Shown here: piece after piece, positions 16,559 through 25,630 of the stretch | Layout of the letters: each line of letters starts with the position of its first letter | Position numbering within the stretch: the first letter of the stretch is position 1 | Source of the DNA: Salinihabitans flavidus | GTDB taxonomy: Bacteria > Pseudomonadota > Alphaproteobacteria > Rhodobacterales > Rhodobacteraceae | NCBI RefSeq assembly: GCF_900110425.1 | Contig: NZ_FODS01000005.1 | Coordinates: 143,025 to 207,024 of the forward strand | DNA: 64,000 bases | Direction of reading: 5' to 3' | Position numbers and translations under genes: made by a program | Notes under the pieces: generated by a model | Seen by the model: the letters and a program-made list of their open reading frames with translations, nothing else | Database searches by the model: none | Told to the model about the DNA's origin: nothing

Positions 16559-17554
16559 ATGGAAGGAACCGCGCAGGCGGTGCCGCTGGCCCGGCATCGC
16601 CGCTTTCACACCGCAGATCTTGACGAGGCACGCGAAATCGTGTCGCGGCATTTCTGTGCCCATCGCCTTGATCGCAGGTCGGTCGACGGTCGGTTCGATG
16701 CCTGCCAGAATCGCGCGCGAGGCCGCCATGTCTCTCTGAACTATCTGCGCTATGGCGCGGACGTGGCGATTGAACCCGGTGAGCTTGAGAGCTTCTTTCT
16801 CATCCAGATCCCGCTCTTCGGGACGGCCGCGATTCAGAACGGGTGCCGGACCGTCCGGTCCGATCCGCGCACGGCCAGCCTGCTGAACCCCGACCGGCGC
16901 ACGAAGATGCGCTGGCATGCGGGATGCGAGCAGCTTCTTGTGCAGATCGACCGCGCCTACATGCACGAGACAGTGCAACATTTGACGGGCTGCGACATCA
17001 CCGGCGGGCTCCGCTTCGATCCCCGTCTGGATCTCACGCGTGCGGGCCTGCGCGGCTGGTATCGGGGGGTGCGCGCGCTTGTCCGCGCCGCCGAGAGCGC
17101 AGAGGCGTTCACCGGAACCGATAGCCTGCACCAGCGACTGATCGAGGAAACCCTCGTCGCCGATCTGATTGAGGCGCAGCCCAGCACCATCTCGCCATTG
17201 CTCGACCGGCTGTCTCCGGCAGCCCCTCCTGCGGCGCTGCGCCGGGCGCTCACGGTCATCCACGACCGGATGGAGGGGCCGCTCAGCCTGCCGGCCATCG
17301 CGGCCGCGGCCGGTGTGACACCGCGCTCGTTGCAAATGGCGTTCCGGCGTGAACTGGATGTGACACCGATGCAATACCTGCGCGATCTGCGCCTTCGCTT
17401 CGCGCGCCACCTGCTGCTGGAAGGCGCCTCCGACATGACGGTGGGGGAGGCATGTTATCGCTCCGGGCACGCGCATTTCGGGCGGTTCTCGACAGCCTAC
17501 CGCGAAAAATTCGGGGAATCCCCGCATCAGACCCTGCGTTGCGAGGTCGCCTGA
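16559..17554 (+). CDS. AraC-family transcriptional regulator
   Basis: This 331-residue regulator has an N-terminal AraC-binding-like domain (about 1-200) and a C-terminal double helix-turn-helix (LPAIAAAAGVTPRSLQMAFR, then the ACYRSGHAHFGRFSTAYREKF signature, about 225-325). The frame is open from a TTG at 16523, but the ATG at 16559 was chosen as the usual N-terminus. It is divergent from the cupin and monooxygenase genes and likely activates them. It may instead act on the oxidase operon to its right, which is convergent with it. Confidence 0.82.
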   Translation: MEGTAQAVPLARHRRFHTADLDEAREIVSRHFCAHRLDRRSVDGRFDACQNRARGRHVSLNYLRYGADVAIEPGELESFFLIQIPLFGTAAIQNGCRTVRSDPRTASLLNPDRRTKMRWHAGCEQLLVQIDRAYMHETVQHLTGCDITGGLRFDPRLDLTRAGLRGWYRGVRALVRAAESAEAFTGTDSLHQRLIEETLVADLIEAQPSTISPLLDRLSPAAPPAALRRALTVIHDRMEGPLSLPAIAAAAGVTPRSLQMAFRRELDVTPMQYLRDLRLRFARHLLLEGASDMTVGEACYRSGHAHFGRFSTAYREKFGESPHQTLRCEVA

Positions 17555-17564
17555 CCAGCCCGGC

Positions 17565-18839
17565 TCAGCGCGCGCCGGTCAGATGGGCCAGCGTCGCGCC
17601 GGCCTCATAGCCGATGGCCCGCAGCCCGGTCAGCCGCTCTGAATAGTGGTCCAGCGGCGCGACGGGCAGGGGGCTTTCATCGCCGTCCAGAAGCGCCCGC
17701 GCCATGCGTATGCCGAACGCCGTGCCCGGCCCGATACCGCGCCCCGAATAGCCATGCACCGCAAGCGCGCCCGGCCCGGGCCGCGTGATCTTGGGCACGT
17801 GATCCGAGGTCATGGCGATCCGCCCTTGCCACGCCATGTCCAGCGGCTGCCCGGCCAATGCGGGAAACAACGCGGCCAGCTTGCGCGGCGCCCAGCCCCG
17901 GTGAAACCCCGATGCGCCATGATCGAGCGCGCCGATCCCGCCGACGATCACGCGCCCCGCCGCATCGGTGCGAAAGGCAGACATGACCGTCGCCGTGTCC
18001 CAGCATCCCTCGCCGCCCGGCAGGATCGTGCGGCGCAGATCGTCCGGCAGCGGGCGCGTGGCCATCTGGAAGAAATGCACCGGCACGGCGGCGGGTGGCT
18101 CCAACCCCTCAAACGGCAGGTGATAGGCATTGCTTGCCAGTAGAAGCGCCGGCGCACGCACGGTTCCGCCCATGCTCTCCACCTGCCAAAGATCGCCGTG
18201 CCGCCGCACCGCGCTGGCCGGGCTGTGCTCGAAGATTTCCGCGCCCTCCACCTGCGCCGCCCGCGCCAGCCCGCGCGCATAGGCAAGCGGCTGGATCGTG
18301 CCCGCGCGCGGGTCGAACAGCGCGCCGTGCAGACAGGCCGCCCCCGTGCGCGCCGCGGTTTCCGCCTTATCCAGAAGGGTCACCGGTGCCCCCAGTTCGG
18401 CAAGCTGCGCGCACCGCCGCTCCAATTCCGCGCGGCCTGCCGGGGCATGGGCACAATGCAGCGTGCCCCCCCGCGCCGGCTCACATTCGATGCCGTATGC
18501 TTCGATCAACCCGAACACCTGGTCCGGCGCCTCGGCAAGGATGGACGACAGTCTGTCGCCCGCCGTATCCCCCATGATCTTGCGAATATCGGCCGGTGGC
18601 AGCCACAGCCCGGCGTTGACCAGCCCGACATTGCGACCCGATCCGCCAAAGCCGATGTCGCGCGCTTCCAGAAGGCAGACGCGCGCGCCGCTCCGCGCCG
18701 CCTCAAGCGCGGCGGCGCAGCCGGTGAACCCGCCGCCCACGATCACCAGATCCGCCTCGCGGTCGTCCGTCAGCATCGGCGCGCCCCCCTGTTCGGCACA
18801 GGTGACGGCCCAAAGGCCGCGTTCGTCCTCCGTAGTCAT
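17565..18839 (-). CDS. DAO-family FAD-dependent amine/amino-acid oxidase
   Basis: This 424-residue flavoenzyme has the Rossmann FAD site (DLVIVGGGFTGCAAALEAAR, residues about 26-45) and the DAO continuation GFGGSGRNVGLVNAGLWLPP, with a C-terminal GYSGRGIGPGTAFG loop. It resembles L-pipecolate oxidase (AmaA) and gamma-glutamylputrescine oxidase (PuuB). It follows an ALDH7-type dehydrogenase gene in the same operon with a 21-nt gap. The pair fits oxidation of L-pipecolate to piperideine-6-carboxylate and then to 2-aminoadipate. That substrate is inferred; a polyamine route is the main alternative. Confidence 0.78.
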   Translation of the reverse strand: MTTEDERGLWAVTCAEQGGAPMLTDDREADLVIVGGGFTGCAAALEAARSGARVCLLEARDIGFGGSGRNVGLVNAGLWLPPADIRKIMGDTAGDRLSSILAEAPDQVFGLIEAYGIECEPARGGTLHCAHAPAGRAELERRCAQLAELGAPVTLLDKAETAARTGAACLHGALFDPRAGTIQPLAYARGLARAAQVEGAEIFEHSPASAVRRHGDLWQVESMGGTVRAPALLLASNAYHLPFEGLEPPAAVPVHFFQMATRPLPDDLRRTILPGGEGCWDTATVMSAFRTDAAGRVIVGGIGALDHGASGFHRGWAPRKLAALFPALAGQPLDMAWQGRIAMTSDHVPKITRPGPGALAVHGYSGRGIGPGTAFGIRMARALLDGDESPLPVAPLDHYSERLTGLRAIGYEAGATLAHLTGAR

Positions 18840-18860
18840 TTTGCCTCCCTTTTTGGGGTT

Positions 18861-20363
18861 TCAGATATCGAACCTGATCCCCTGCGCGAGCGGCAACTCG
18901 CGCGAATAGTTGATGGTCTGGGTCTGCCGCCGCATATACCCCTTCCACGCGTCCGAGCCACTTTCGCGCCCGCCGCCGGTGTCCTTCTCGCCGCCAAAGG
19001 CCCCGCCGATCTCGGCGCCCGACGGGCCAATGTTGACATTGGCAATGCCGCAATCCGATCCCACCGCCGACAGGAAGGTTTCCGTCTCCCGCAGGTCGGT
19101 GGAAAAGATGCAGGACGACAGCCCCTGCGGCACGGCGTTATGCAGCGCGATGGCCTCTTCCAACGTCTTGTATTTCACCGCGTAGAGGATCGGCGCAAAG
19201 GTTTCGTGGTGCATGATCGCGCTTTGTTGCGGCATCTCCACGATGCTGGGCGCGACATAGGCGGCACCCGGGAAATCATCCTCGAGCACCGCGCCGCCGC
19301 CATGCACCGTGCCGCCTTCGGCCTGCGCCTGCTTTAACGCCTGCGCCATCGCCCCGGCGGCGGCCTTGTCGATCAACGGCCCCACCAGCGTGCCATCCTC
19401 CAGCGGGTTGCCGATGGGCAGCGTCTCATAGGCCGCGATCAGCCGCGGCAGAAGGTCGTCATAGATATCCTCGTGCACGATCAGCCGGCGCAGGGTCGTG
19501 CACCGCTGCCCCGCCGTGCCCACCGCCGAGAACACGATGGCCCGCAGCGCCATTTCCAGATCGGCGGAGGGGGCAACGATCATTCCATTGTTGCCGCCAA
19601 GCTCCAGGATGGTGCGGCCAAGGCGTTTGGCCATCTCGCCCGCCACCGCGCGTCCCATCGGCACAGAGCCGGTGGCCGACACGATCGCCACATCCTCCGA
19701 TGCGCTGAGCGCCTGTCCCAACTCATGCCCGCCCACGAGCGTCTGGATCAAACCTTCGGGCGCATCCTCTCCGAAGTCCCGGCACACCCGGTCGCAGATC
19801 CCCTGAACCGCCAGCGCGGTGAGCGGCGTCTTCTCTGACGGCTTCCAGATCACCGGATCGCCGCAGACAAGCGCCAACGCCGCGTTCCACGACCATGGCG
19901 CGACCGGAAAGTTGAAGGCGGTGATTACCCCGCACACCCCCTTGGGGTGCCATGTCTCGCGCATCGCATGGCCCGGCCGCTCCGACGCGATGGTCAGCCC
20001 GTGAAGCTGCCGCGACAACCCCACCGCGAAATCGCAGATGTCGATCATCTCCTGCACCTCGCCAAGACCTTCCTGAACGATCTTGCCGCAATCGAGCGTG
20101 ACGAGTCGGCCCAGGGCTTCCTTTTCCTCGCGCAGCGCCACACCCAGCCGGCGCACCAGCTCTCCGCGCCGGGGCGCGGGCACGCGGCGCCATTTGTCGA
20201 ACGCCCCCGCCGCACGGGCAATCGCCGCCTCCGCGTCGGCGCGCGTGTGTTGCCGCAGCGCCGCCACCTCGGTGCCATCGACCGGGGTTGTGACCGTCAG
20301 TTCGCCGCCCCGAAACGTTTCGGGATCCAGCCTCGCCGCCTTGAGAATCTCCGTATATGTCAT
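18861..20363 (-). CDS. amaB: ALDH7-type aldehyde dehydrogenase (piperideine-6-carboxylate dehydrogenase-like)
   Basis: This 500-residue NAD-dependent dehydrogenase carries the ALDH7 signatures ILELGGNNGMIVAPSADLEM (general base region) and GTAGQRCTTLRRL (catalytic Cys). Those variants are typical of antiquitin and bacterial AmaB, which oxidise alpha-aminoadipate semialdehyde/piperideine-6-carboxylate in lysine breakdown. The start at 20363 is supported by a GGAG site and by a 4-bp ATGA overlap with the upstream acyltransferase gene. The class is firm; the precise substrate is an inference from motif and operon. Confidence 0.8.
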   Translation of the reverse strand: MTYTEILKAARLDPETFRGGELTVTTPVDGTEVAALRQHTRADAEAAIARAAGAFDKWRRVPAPRRGELVRRLGVALREEKEALGRLVTLDCGKIVQEGLGEVQEMIDICDFAVGLSRQLHGLTIASERPGHAMRETWHPKGVCGVITAFNFPVAPWSWNAALALVCGDPVIWKPSEKTPLTALAVQGICDRVCRDFGEDAPEGLIQTLVGGHELGQALSASEDVAIVSATGSVPMGRAVAGEMAKRLGRTILELGGNNGMIVAPSADLEMALRAIVFSAVGTAGQRCTTLRRLIVHEDIYDDLLPRLIAAYETLPIGNPLEDGTLVGPLIDKAAAGAMAQALKQAQAEGGTVHGGGAVLEDDFPGAAYVAPSIVEMPQQSAIMHHETFAPILYAVKYKTLEEAIALHNAVPQGLSSCIFSTDLRETETFLSAVGSDCGIANVNIGPSGAEIGGAFGGEKDTGGGRESGSDAWKGYMRRQTQTINYSRELPLAQGIRFDI

Positions 20364-21409
20364 GTCCTGTCTCCTTTCCTGCATATCACGTCGCGCCGCT
20401 GATCATCCCGCCCCATGGCGGCCAGCAGCCCGCGCGCGTTCTGCGCTTCTTCGAAATCGGCCTTGCAGGTCATGCCCTGCCATCCGGCCAGTATGAGCGA
20501 TTGCGCCACCGCCCCGCCAAGCGTCGTGCCCGGCCCGGTGACAATGAACAGATCGGGGGCGAACTCCCGCGCCGCCACGGTGATCGCGCGCGTGAAATCA
20601 TAGGGCGTGATCACCTGCGCACCGAGCGTGTAGTCATGAAGCGCGGCGCGGTCGGTGCCATGCGGCCACCAGATCCGCCCCCGCCCGTCGATCACCGGGC
20701 GCTCGGGCGCACCGAACAGATCGCGGGGCAGAGCGGCGCGCCCCGCCTCGGCCACCGACGCCTGCATATCGGTGTGAAACGCCGCGTGACCGGGCAGGCG
20801 CATGGGAAAGCGGCCCTCCACCGTTGGTACCGCCGCCTCGAAGGCCGACAGCCCTGCCTCGTTGCCCGCCAGCACCAGCATTCCGCCAAGCGCAATCGAC
20901 AGGCCAAGGCGACAGCCCGCCCGCGCGTCAATCTCCGCCACCTGCGCCAGCAGCGCCGCGCGCCGCGCCGGATCGTCGCGCCAGTCCGCATCCACGACCG
21001 GATAGACAAGCTGCCCGCCGATCATATGCTCGTGCATCAGCCGGCCCATGGTGTTGACCACCTCGAACCCGCCCTCCGGCGTCACCGCGCCGGCCACCGC
21101 GAGCGCGGTGTACCAGCCCATCGAATTGCCGGTGACGGCCACCACCTCCACATCGCCGGCCAGCGTCCGCGCATCGAGTAGACTGCTGGCGTAGATCAGT
21201 GGCGAGGCGACATCGCCGCGCGCATAGGTCTTCGCGGAAAACCGCGCCGCACCGTCCAGCGCGGTCAACGTCTCCTGCCCCTCGGCCGCGCGCCGGTCAT
21301 CGAACACCGGCAAAAACGGCGCCCCCGCGTGATGCCGCGCGAGATAGCCCAGCTCGGCGCGATTATAGGTGCCCCGCCCGGGGCAGATCACCACCGCCCG
21401 CCGCGTCAT
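20360..21409 (-). CDS. malonyl-CoA:ACP transacylase-like acyltransferase
   Basis: This 349-residue protein has the acyltransferase fold of FabD: nucleophile Ser in VTGNSMGWYT (near residue 98) and catalytic His in LPGHAAFHTDM (near 208). The usual arginine environment for malonyl is not obvious, so the acyl group is uncertain. It overlaps the E1 gene upstream and the ALDH gene downstream by 4 bp each, so it is translationally coupled to both. No acyl carrier protein or ketosynthase gene is nearby, so a role in fatty acid synthesis is unlikely. Its job in this operon is unknown. Confidence 0.7.
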   Translation of the reverse strand: MTRRAVVICPGRGTYNRAELGYLARHHAGAPFLPVFDDRRAAEGQETLTALDGAARFSAKTYARGDVASPLIYASSLLDARTLAGDVEVVAVTGNSMGWYTALAVAGAVTPEGGFEVVNTMGRLMHEHMIGGQLVYPVVDADWRDDPARRAALLAQVAEIDARAGCRLGLSIALGGMLVLAGNEAGLSAFEAAVPTVEGRFPMRLPGHAAFHTDMQASVAEAGRAALPRDLFGAPERPVIDGRGRIWWPHGTDRAALHDYTLGAQVITPYDFTRAITVAAREFAPDLFIVTGPGTTLGGAVAQSLILAGWQGMTCKADFEEAQNARGLLAAMGRDDQRRDVICRKGDRT

Positions 21410-23595
21410 CGCCGCCCCCCCGTCAGCGCCAGCGCCGCGTCCACGATGCCCTCTCGCGACGGCAGGGGGGCGGCATAGGCCGGGCCGGTGGCGATGAAGC
21501 AATCCTCGGCCACCACCCGCGCCGCCGGTCCCACGCCGTGCTCCGAAAACAGGGTCATCAATCCCTCCGACTGGCTTGCGGTGCGCCGGCATTCATCGAC
21601 CACGAGCACCGCGCCGCACCCCTCCACCGCTTGCAAAAGGGCATCCTGCGGCAGCGGGGCCAGCCAACGCAGGTCGATCACCCGCGCCTGCACACCCCGC
21701 TCGATCAACTCCGCCTGCGCCTGACGCGACAGGTAGGCGCCATTGCCATAGCTCACGATGGCCAGATCTCGCCCCTCACCATGCACCCCGATCTCGCCCA
21801 ATGCGATCCTTTCATCGGGGGCCGGATAGGGCCCTATCCAGCCGCCATCGCCCGCCTCGTGCAGATCGCGCATCGAATAAAGCGCGATCGGCTCCAGAAA
21901 CACCACCACGCGCTGTTCCTCGCGCGCCAACCGGACGCATTCGCGCAGCATCCGCGCGGCATCCGGCCCGTTCGACGGGCAGGCCAGGATCAGCCCCGGA
22001 ATATCGCGCAGCACGGCGAGCGAATTGTCGTTGTGGAAATGCCCGCCGAACCCCCGCTGATAGCCAAGGCCGGCGATCCGGACCACCATCGGGTTGGTGA
22101 ACTGCCCGTCAGAGAAGAAGGGCAGGGTGGCCGCCTCCCCCCGGAGCTGATCCTCGGCGTTGTGCAGATAGGCGAGAAACTGGATCTCGGGCACCGGAAT
22201 GAACCCGTTGTGCGCCATACCGATGGCAAGGCCCAGAATGGATTGCTCGTCCAGAAGCGTGTCGATCACCCGATCCGCGCCGAAACGGGCCAGCAACTTT
22301 TGCGTCACGCCATAGACTCCGCCCTTGCGGCCCACGTCCTCCCCCATGAGCGTGACCTCCGGCACCTCCAGCATCAGATCGGTCAGCGCCCAGTTGATCA
22401 GCCGGCTCATCGGCTGCGGCTGCTCCATCGCGCGCATGTCGCCGCCAAAGGCGGCGGCGCGGTCCTCGGGCGCGGGGCCGTTCCTCGGCGCGCAGGGGCG
22501 GGGCGGGGGGATCAGGCTCGCACGCACGGCCTCGGCGCTGTCCAGATGCGGCCGTTTGACCGCCTCCGCCGCGACCCGCTCCACCCGCGCGCGGGTGTCC
22601 TCATAGATCGACAGCGCGTCGGTGGGCTCCAGCGCGCCCGCCTCTGCCAGAAGGCGCACGGAATGCAGCAGCGGATCGTTGGCCTCCTCGGCCTCCACCT
22701 CCGCCCGGGGCAGGTAACTGGTGGCCACATCCGCGCCCGCATGACCGTAAAGCCGGATGGTCCGCAGATGCAGAAACGCCGGCTTGCGGCGACTGCGCAC
22801 ATACTCCGCCGCCTGCCGCGCCACGGCGAATGTCTCGTAAAGGTTCAGCCCGTCAGCCCGGAAATAACGCATTCCGGCCCGGTGCCGCATGGAAGCTTCG
22901 ATCCAGCCGGCGGGCGTCTTGGTCGAAATGCCGATGCCATTGTCCTCGCACACGAACAGAAGCGGCAGCGGCACCGCCTGCACCGACGTCCATCCCGCGG
23001 TGTTGATCGCCCCCTGCGCGGTCGAATGATTGGCCGAGGCGTCCCCGAAGCTGCACATCGCCAGCCCGCCGTCGGCCAGCGCGCGATGCTCGGGCGGGCG
23101 TCGCCGCGCCGCGCCGATGCCATAGGCCGCCCCCACCGCCTTGGGCAGGTGGCTGGCGATGGTCGAGGTCTGCGGCGGAATCATTAGCGCCCGGGAGCCC
23201 AGAACCTTGTGCCGTCCGCCCGATGTCGGATCCTCGCGCGAACAGGCAAAGGACAGGAGCATGTCCCATGTCATTGTCTGCCCCGGCACCTGCTGCGCTC
23301 GCGCGATCTGGAACGCGGCGTCGCGGTAGTGCAGAAAGGCGATGTCATCAGGGCGCAGCGCATGGGCCACCGCCGCCATGCCCTCGTGCCCGCTCGATCC
23401 GATGGTGTAAAATCCCGTGCCCGCCTTCTGCATCTCCCGGCTCGTCAGGTCGAGCGCCCGGCTCAGGCATTGCGCCCGGAAAAGCGTTACCCCCTCCGGT
23501 GCGGTCAGCCCCGGCGCGGCGCCGCCCCCTGCCGGGAAGTCGCGCGCGGCGACCCGGCGCAGGAAATTGTCGTGAACGATGCTGGCGCGATCCAT
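21406..23595 (-). CDS. fused alpha-beta E1 component of a 2-oxoacid dehydrogenase
   Basis: This 729-residue protein joins both E1 chains. The alpha-like half (about 1-350) has the thiamine diphosphate region (ASHLPKAVGAAYGIG, CSFGDASANHSTAQGAINTA). The beta-like half (about 390-729) has TLMGEDVGRKGGVYGVT, LLDEQSILGLAIGMAHNG and EPIALYSMRDL. It resembles branched-chain or pyruvate dehydrogenase E1 but no E2 or E3 gene is adjacent. It heads a four-gene operon with overlapping starts and stops. If the operon degrades lysine, 2-oxoadipate is a plausible substrate; this is speculative. Confidence 0.82.
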   Translation of the reverse strand: MDRASIVHDNFLRRVAARDFPAGGGAAPGLTAPEGVTLFRAQCLSRALDLTSREMQKAGTGFYTIGSSGHEGMAAVAHALRPDDIAFLHYRDAAFQIARAQQVPGQTMTWDMLLSFACSREDPTSGGRHKVLGSRALMIPPQTSTIASHLPKAVGAAYGIGAARRRPPEHRALADGGLAMCSFGDASANHSTAQGAINTAGWTSVQAVPLPLLFVCEDNGIGISTKTPAGWIEASMRHRAGMRYFRADGLNLYETFAVARQAAEYVRSRRKPAFLHLRTIRLYGHAGADVATSYLPRAEVEAEEANDPLLHSVRLLAEAGALEPTDALSIYEDTRARVERVAAEAVKRPHLDSAEAVRASLIPPPRPCAPRNGPAPEDRAAAFGGDMRAMEQPQPMSRLINWALTDLMLEVPEVTLMGEDVGRKGGVYGVTQKLLARFGADRVIDTLLDEQSILGLAIGMAHNGFIPVPEIQFLAYLHNAEDQLRGEAATLPFFSDGQFTNPMVVRIAGLGYQRGFGGHFHNDNSLAVLRDIPGLILACPSNGPDAARMLRECVRLAREEQRVVVFLEPIALYSMRDLHEAGDGGWIGPYPAPDERIALGEIGVHGEGRDLAIVSYGNGAYLSRQAQAELIERGVQARVIDLRWLAPLPQDALLQAVEGCGAVLVVDECRRTASQSEGLMTLFSEHGVGPAARVVAEDCFIATGPAYAAPLPSREGIVDAALALTGGRR

Positions 23596-23689
23596 GAAAG
23601 CCCCGTTTGCGGCCCGCCCATGCCGTTGGCGAATGGGGCAGGGCGGTGAATGACATGCCTTGCCGCAGTATTGCGTTTAATACATCGAA

Positions 23690-23705
23690 TTTCTATTGAT
23701 AGAAA
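23690..23705. promoter_or_regulatory. palindromic operator between E1 operon and LysR gene
   Basis: TTTCTAT (23690-23696), TG, ATAGAAA (23699-23705) is a perfect 7+2+7 inverted repeat in the divergent promoter region. A wider GCGTTT/AAACGC repeat surrounds it. It is a likely LysR-type binding site controlling the minus-strand operon and the regulator. Confidence 0.55.
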
Positions 23706-23731
23706 CGCCCAAGGCCATGAGTTAAAATCAT

Positions 23732-24619
23732 ATGATCGCGCCCCGCCGCTTCCTGCCCTCGATCAACGCGCTTCTCGCGCTCGAAGCCGTGGACCGGCTT
23801 GGAAGCGCCTCGGCCGCCGCGCGCGAGCTGTCGCTGACCCAAAGCGCAATCAGCCGCCAGCTCCGGAAGCTTGAGGAGCAGATGGGCGCGCCGCTGGTTG
23901 ACCGGACCAGCCCACGCCTTTCCCTCACTCCCGCCGGGGCCGATTACGTTGCTTCGGTGCGTCAGGTGCTCACCCAGCTTGCGCAAAGCTCCCTGAAACT
24001 GCGCGCCAATCCGCGGGGAGGAAGCCTCGATCTGTCGATCCTGCCGGCCTTCAGCATGTATTGGCTCGCCCCGCGCCTGCGCGACTTCACCGCACGCCAT
24101 CCCGAAATCACGCTCAACCTCAACACCCGGCTGCGCCCCTTCGATTTCGGGGCGGAGCCGTTCCACGCCGCCTTTCACTTCGGGCGGCGCAACTGGTCCG
24201 ACGTGCATTACCTGCCGCTCTGGGCGGAAACCGTGGTCCCCGTCGCTGCCCCCGACCTGACGCCCGCGCCCGTGACCGCGCCCGGGGATCTTCTGTCGCT
24301 GCCGCTTCTGCATCTCGAGTCGCGTCCCGACGCGTGGGAGCGGTGGTTCGCCGCCCGCGACGTGCCGAGCCCCGCGCTCTCGGGCATGCTCTTCGACCAG
24401 TTCTCGACCATGACGCAGGCCGCCATTCACGGGCTGGGCGTGGCCCTCGTGCCGAGTTTTCTGGCCGAGGCCGACATCGCCAGCGGCCGCCTGATCGAGG
24501 TCAGCGCCGCCCCCCGCATCAGTCTTGGACAATATTACCTCGTCTGGCCCGAGGCGCACGACAGTTACCCGCCGCTCGTCAGCTTCCGCCGCTGGCTGAG
24601 CAAACAGCTCACATCTTGA
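23732..24619 (+). CDS. LysR-family transcriptional regulator (GcvA-like)
   Basis: This 295-residue regulator has an N-terminal winged helix (LGSASAAARELSLTQSAISR at about 26-45) and a periplasmic-binding-like effector domain (about 90-295) ending in LVSFRRWLSKQL, as in GcvA-type members. It is transcribed divergently from the E1-acyltransferase-ALDH-oxidase operon across a 136-bp region with a perfect palindrome, so it probably controls that operon. The effector is unknown. Confidence 0.85.
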   Translation: MIAPRRFLPSINALLALEAVDRLGSASAAARELSLTQSAISRQLRKLEEQMGAPLVDRTSPRLSLTPAGADYVASVRQVLTQLAQSSLKLRANPRGGSLDLSILPAFSMYWLAPRLRDFTARHPEITLNLNTRLRPFDFGAEPFHAAFHFGRRNWSDVHYLPLWAETVVPVAAPDLTPAPVTAPGDLLSLPLLHLESRPDAWERWFAARDVPSPALSGMLFDQFSTMTQAAIHGLGVALVPSFLAEADIASGRLIEVSAAPRISLGQYYLVWPEAHDSYPPLVSFRRWLSKQLTS

Positions 24620-24637
24620 TGATCCGCCGTCTTCATA

Positions 24638-24688
24638 TTGCAAATCATTCTCATTCTACTTGACATTTGCAAACGCTTCGCATTTACA
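24638..24688 (+). promoter_or_regulatory. sitA promoter with two Fur/Mur-like boxes
   Basis: Two related boxes, TTGCAAATCATTCTCATT (24638-24655) and TTTGCAAACGCTTCGCATT (24666-24684), fit the TGCAAAT-N-TTCGCA pattern of alphaproteobacterial Mur sites. TTGACA (24660-24665), a 17-bp spacer and TTTACA (24683-24688) give a promoter whose spacer contains the second box. Binding there would block polymerase when manganese is ample. Confidence 0.6.
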
Positions 24689-24715
24689 CAAGTAAGACCC
24701 CAAACGGAGACCCCC

Positions 24716-25627
24716 ATGCCCCAACGCCCCCTGCGCTGGCTCGCCGCCGCCTTTGCCACCATCTTTCTCGCCCTGCCGGCCAGCGCCGAAGAGCGGCTCA
24801 AGGTCGTCACGACCTTCACCGTGCTGGCCGACATGGCCGCCAATGTCGCCGGAGAGGCCGCCGACGTGGTTTCCGTCACCAAGCCGGGGGCGGAGATCCA
24901 CGGCTATCAACCCACCCCGCGCGACATCCTGCGCGCCCATGACGCCGACCTGATCCTCTGGAACGGCCTGAACCTGGAACTTTGGTTCGAGCAGTTTCTG
25001 TCCAATCTGGGCGACAAACCCTCCGTCACGCTCAGCGACGGCATCGACCCGATCGCCATCGGCAGCGGCAGCTATGAGGGCCAGGCCAATCCGCACGCCT
25101 GGATGGGTCTGGATAACGCCCTGATCTACATTGACAATATCGCAAGCGCCCTGTCCGAGCATGACCCCGCCAACGCCGACACCTACGCCGCCAACGCAGA
25201 GCGCTACAAGGACGAGCTGCGCGCCACATTGGAACCATTGCGTGATCGGATCGCGGAGATTCCCCAAGACCGCCGCTGGCTCGTGACCTGCGAGGGGGCC
25301 TTTTCCTATCTCGCCCGCGATTTTGGCCTGAAAGAGCTATACCTCTGGCCGATAAACGCCGATTCCGTCGGCACCCCGCAACAGGTCCGCATGGTGATCG
25401 ACAAGGTGCGCGCCCATGACATTCCCGTTGTCTTTTGCGAAAGCACCGTCAACACCGCCCCCGCCAAGCAGATCGCCCGCGAAACCGGCGCGGCCTATGG
25501 CGGCGTGCTCTATGTCGACAGTCTGAGCGCCCCGGGCGGCCCGGTACCAAGCTATCTCGACCTGCTGCGCGTCACCTCGCAAACGGTGGTGGACGGGCTG
25601 ACCGGCGCCATGAGCAAGGAGAAATGA
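24716..25627 (+). CDS. sitA: manganese/iron ABC transporter substrate-binding protein
   Basis: This 303-residue periplasmic cluster A-I binding protein has a signal peptide ending ALPASA-EE. Metal ligands typical of SitA/MntC/TroA are visible: His in AEIHGYQP, His in ANPHAWMG, Glu in TCEGAFSYL and Asp in YVDSLSAPGG. It lacks the His-rich loop of zinc-specific ZnuA, which favours manganese or iron. The ATG at 24716 follows a CGGAGA site. It is the first gene of sitABCD behind Fur/Mur-like boxes. Confidence 0.9.
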   Translation: MPQRPLRWLAAAFATIFLALPASAEERLKVVTTFTVLADMAANVAGEAADVVSVTKPGAEIHGYQPTPRDILRAHDADLILWNGLNLELWFEQFLSNLGDKPSVTLSDGIDPIAIGSGSYEGQANPHAWMGLDNALIYIDNIASALSEHDPANADTYAANAERYKDELRATLEPLRDRIAEIPQDRRWLVTCEGAFSYLARDFGLKELYLWPINADSVGTPQQVRMVIDKVRAHDIPVVFCESTVNTAPAKQIARETGAAYGGVLYVDSLSAPGGPVPSYLDLLRVTSQTVVDGLTGAMSKEK

Positions 25628-25630
25628 CCC

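Noticed and set aside
21199..23187. A 662-codon plus-strand frame opposite the E1 gene.
   Set aside because: Shadow frame with low-complexity Arg/His/Pro composition; the minus-strand E1 motifs are unambiguous.
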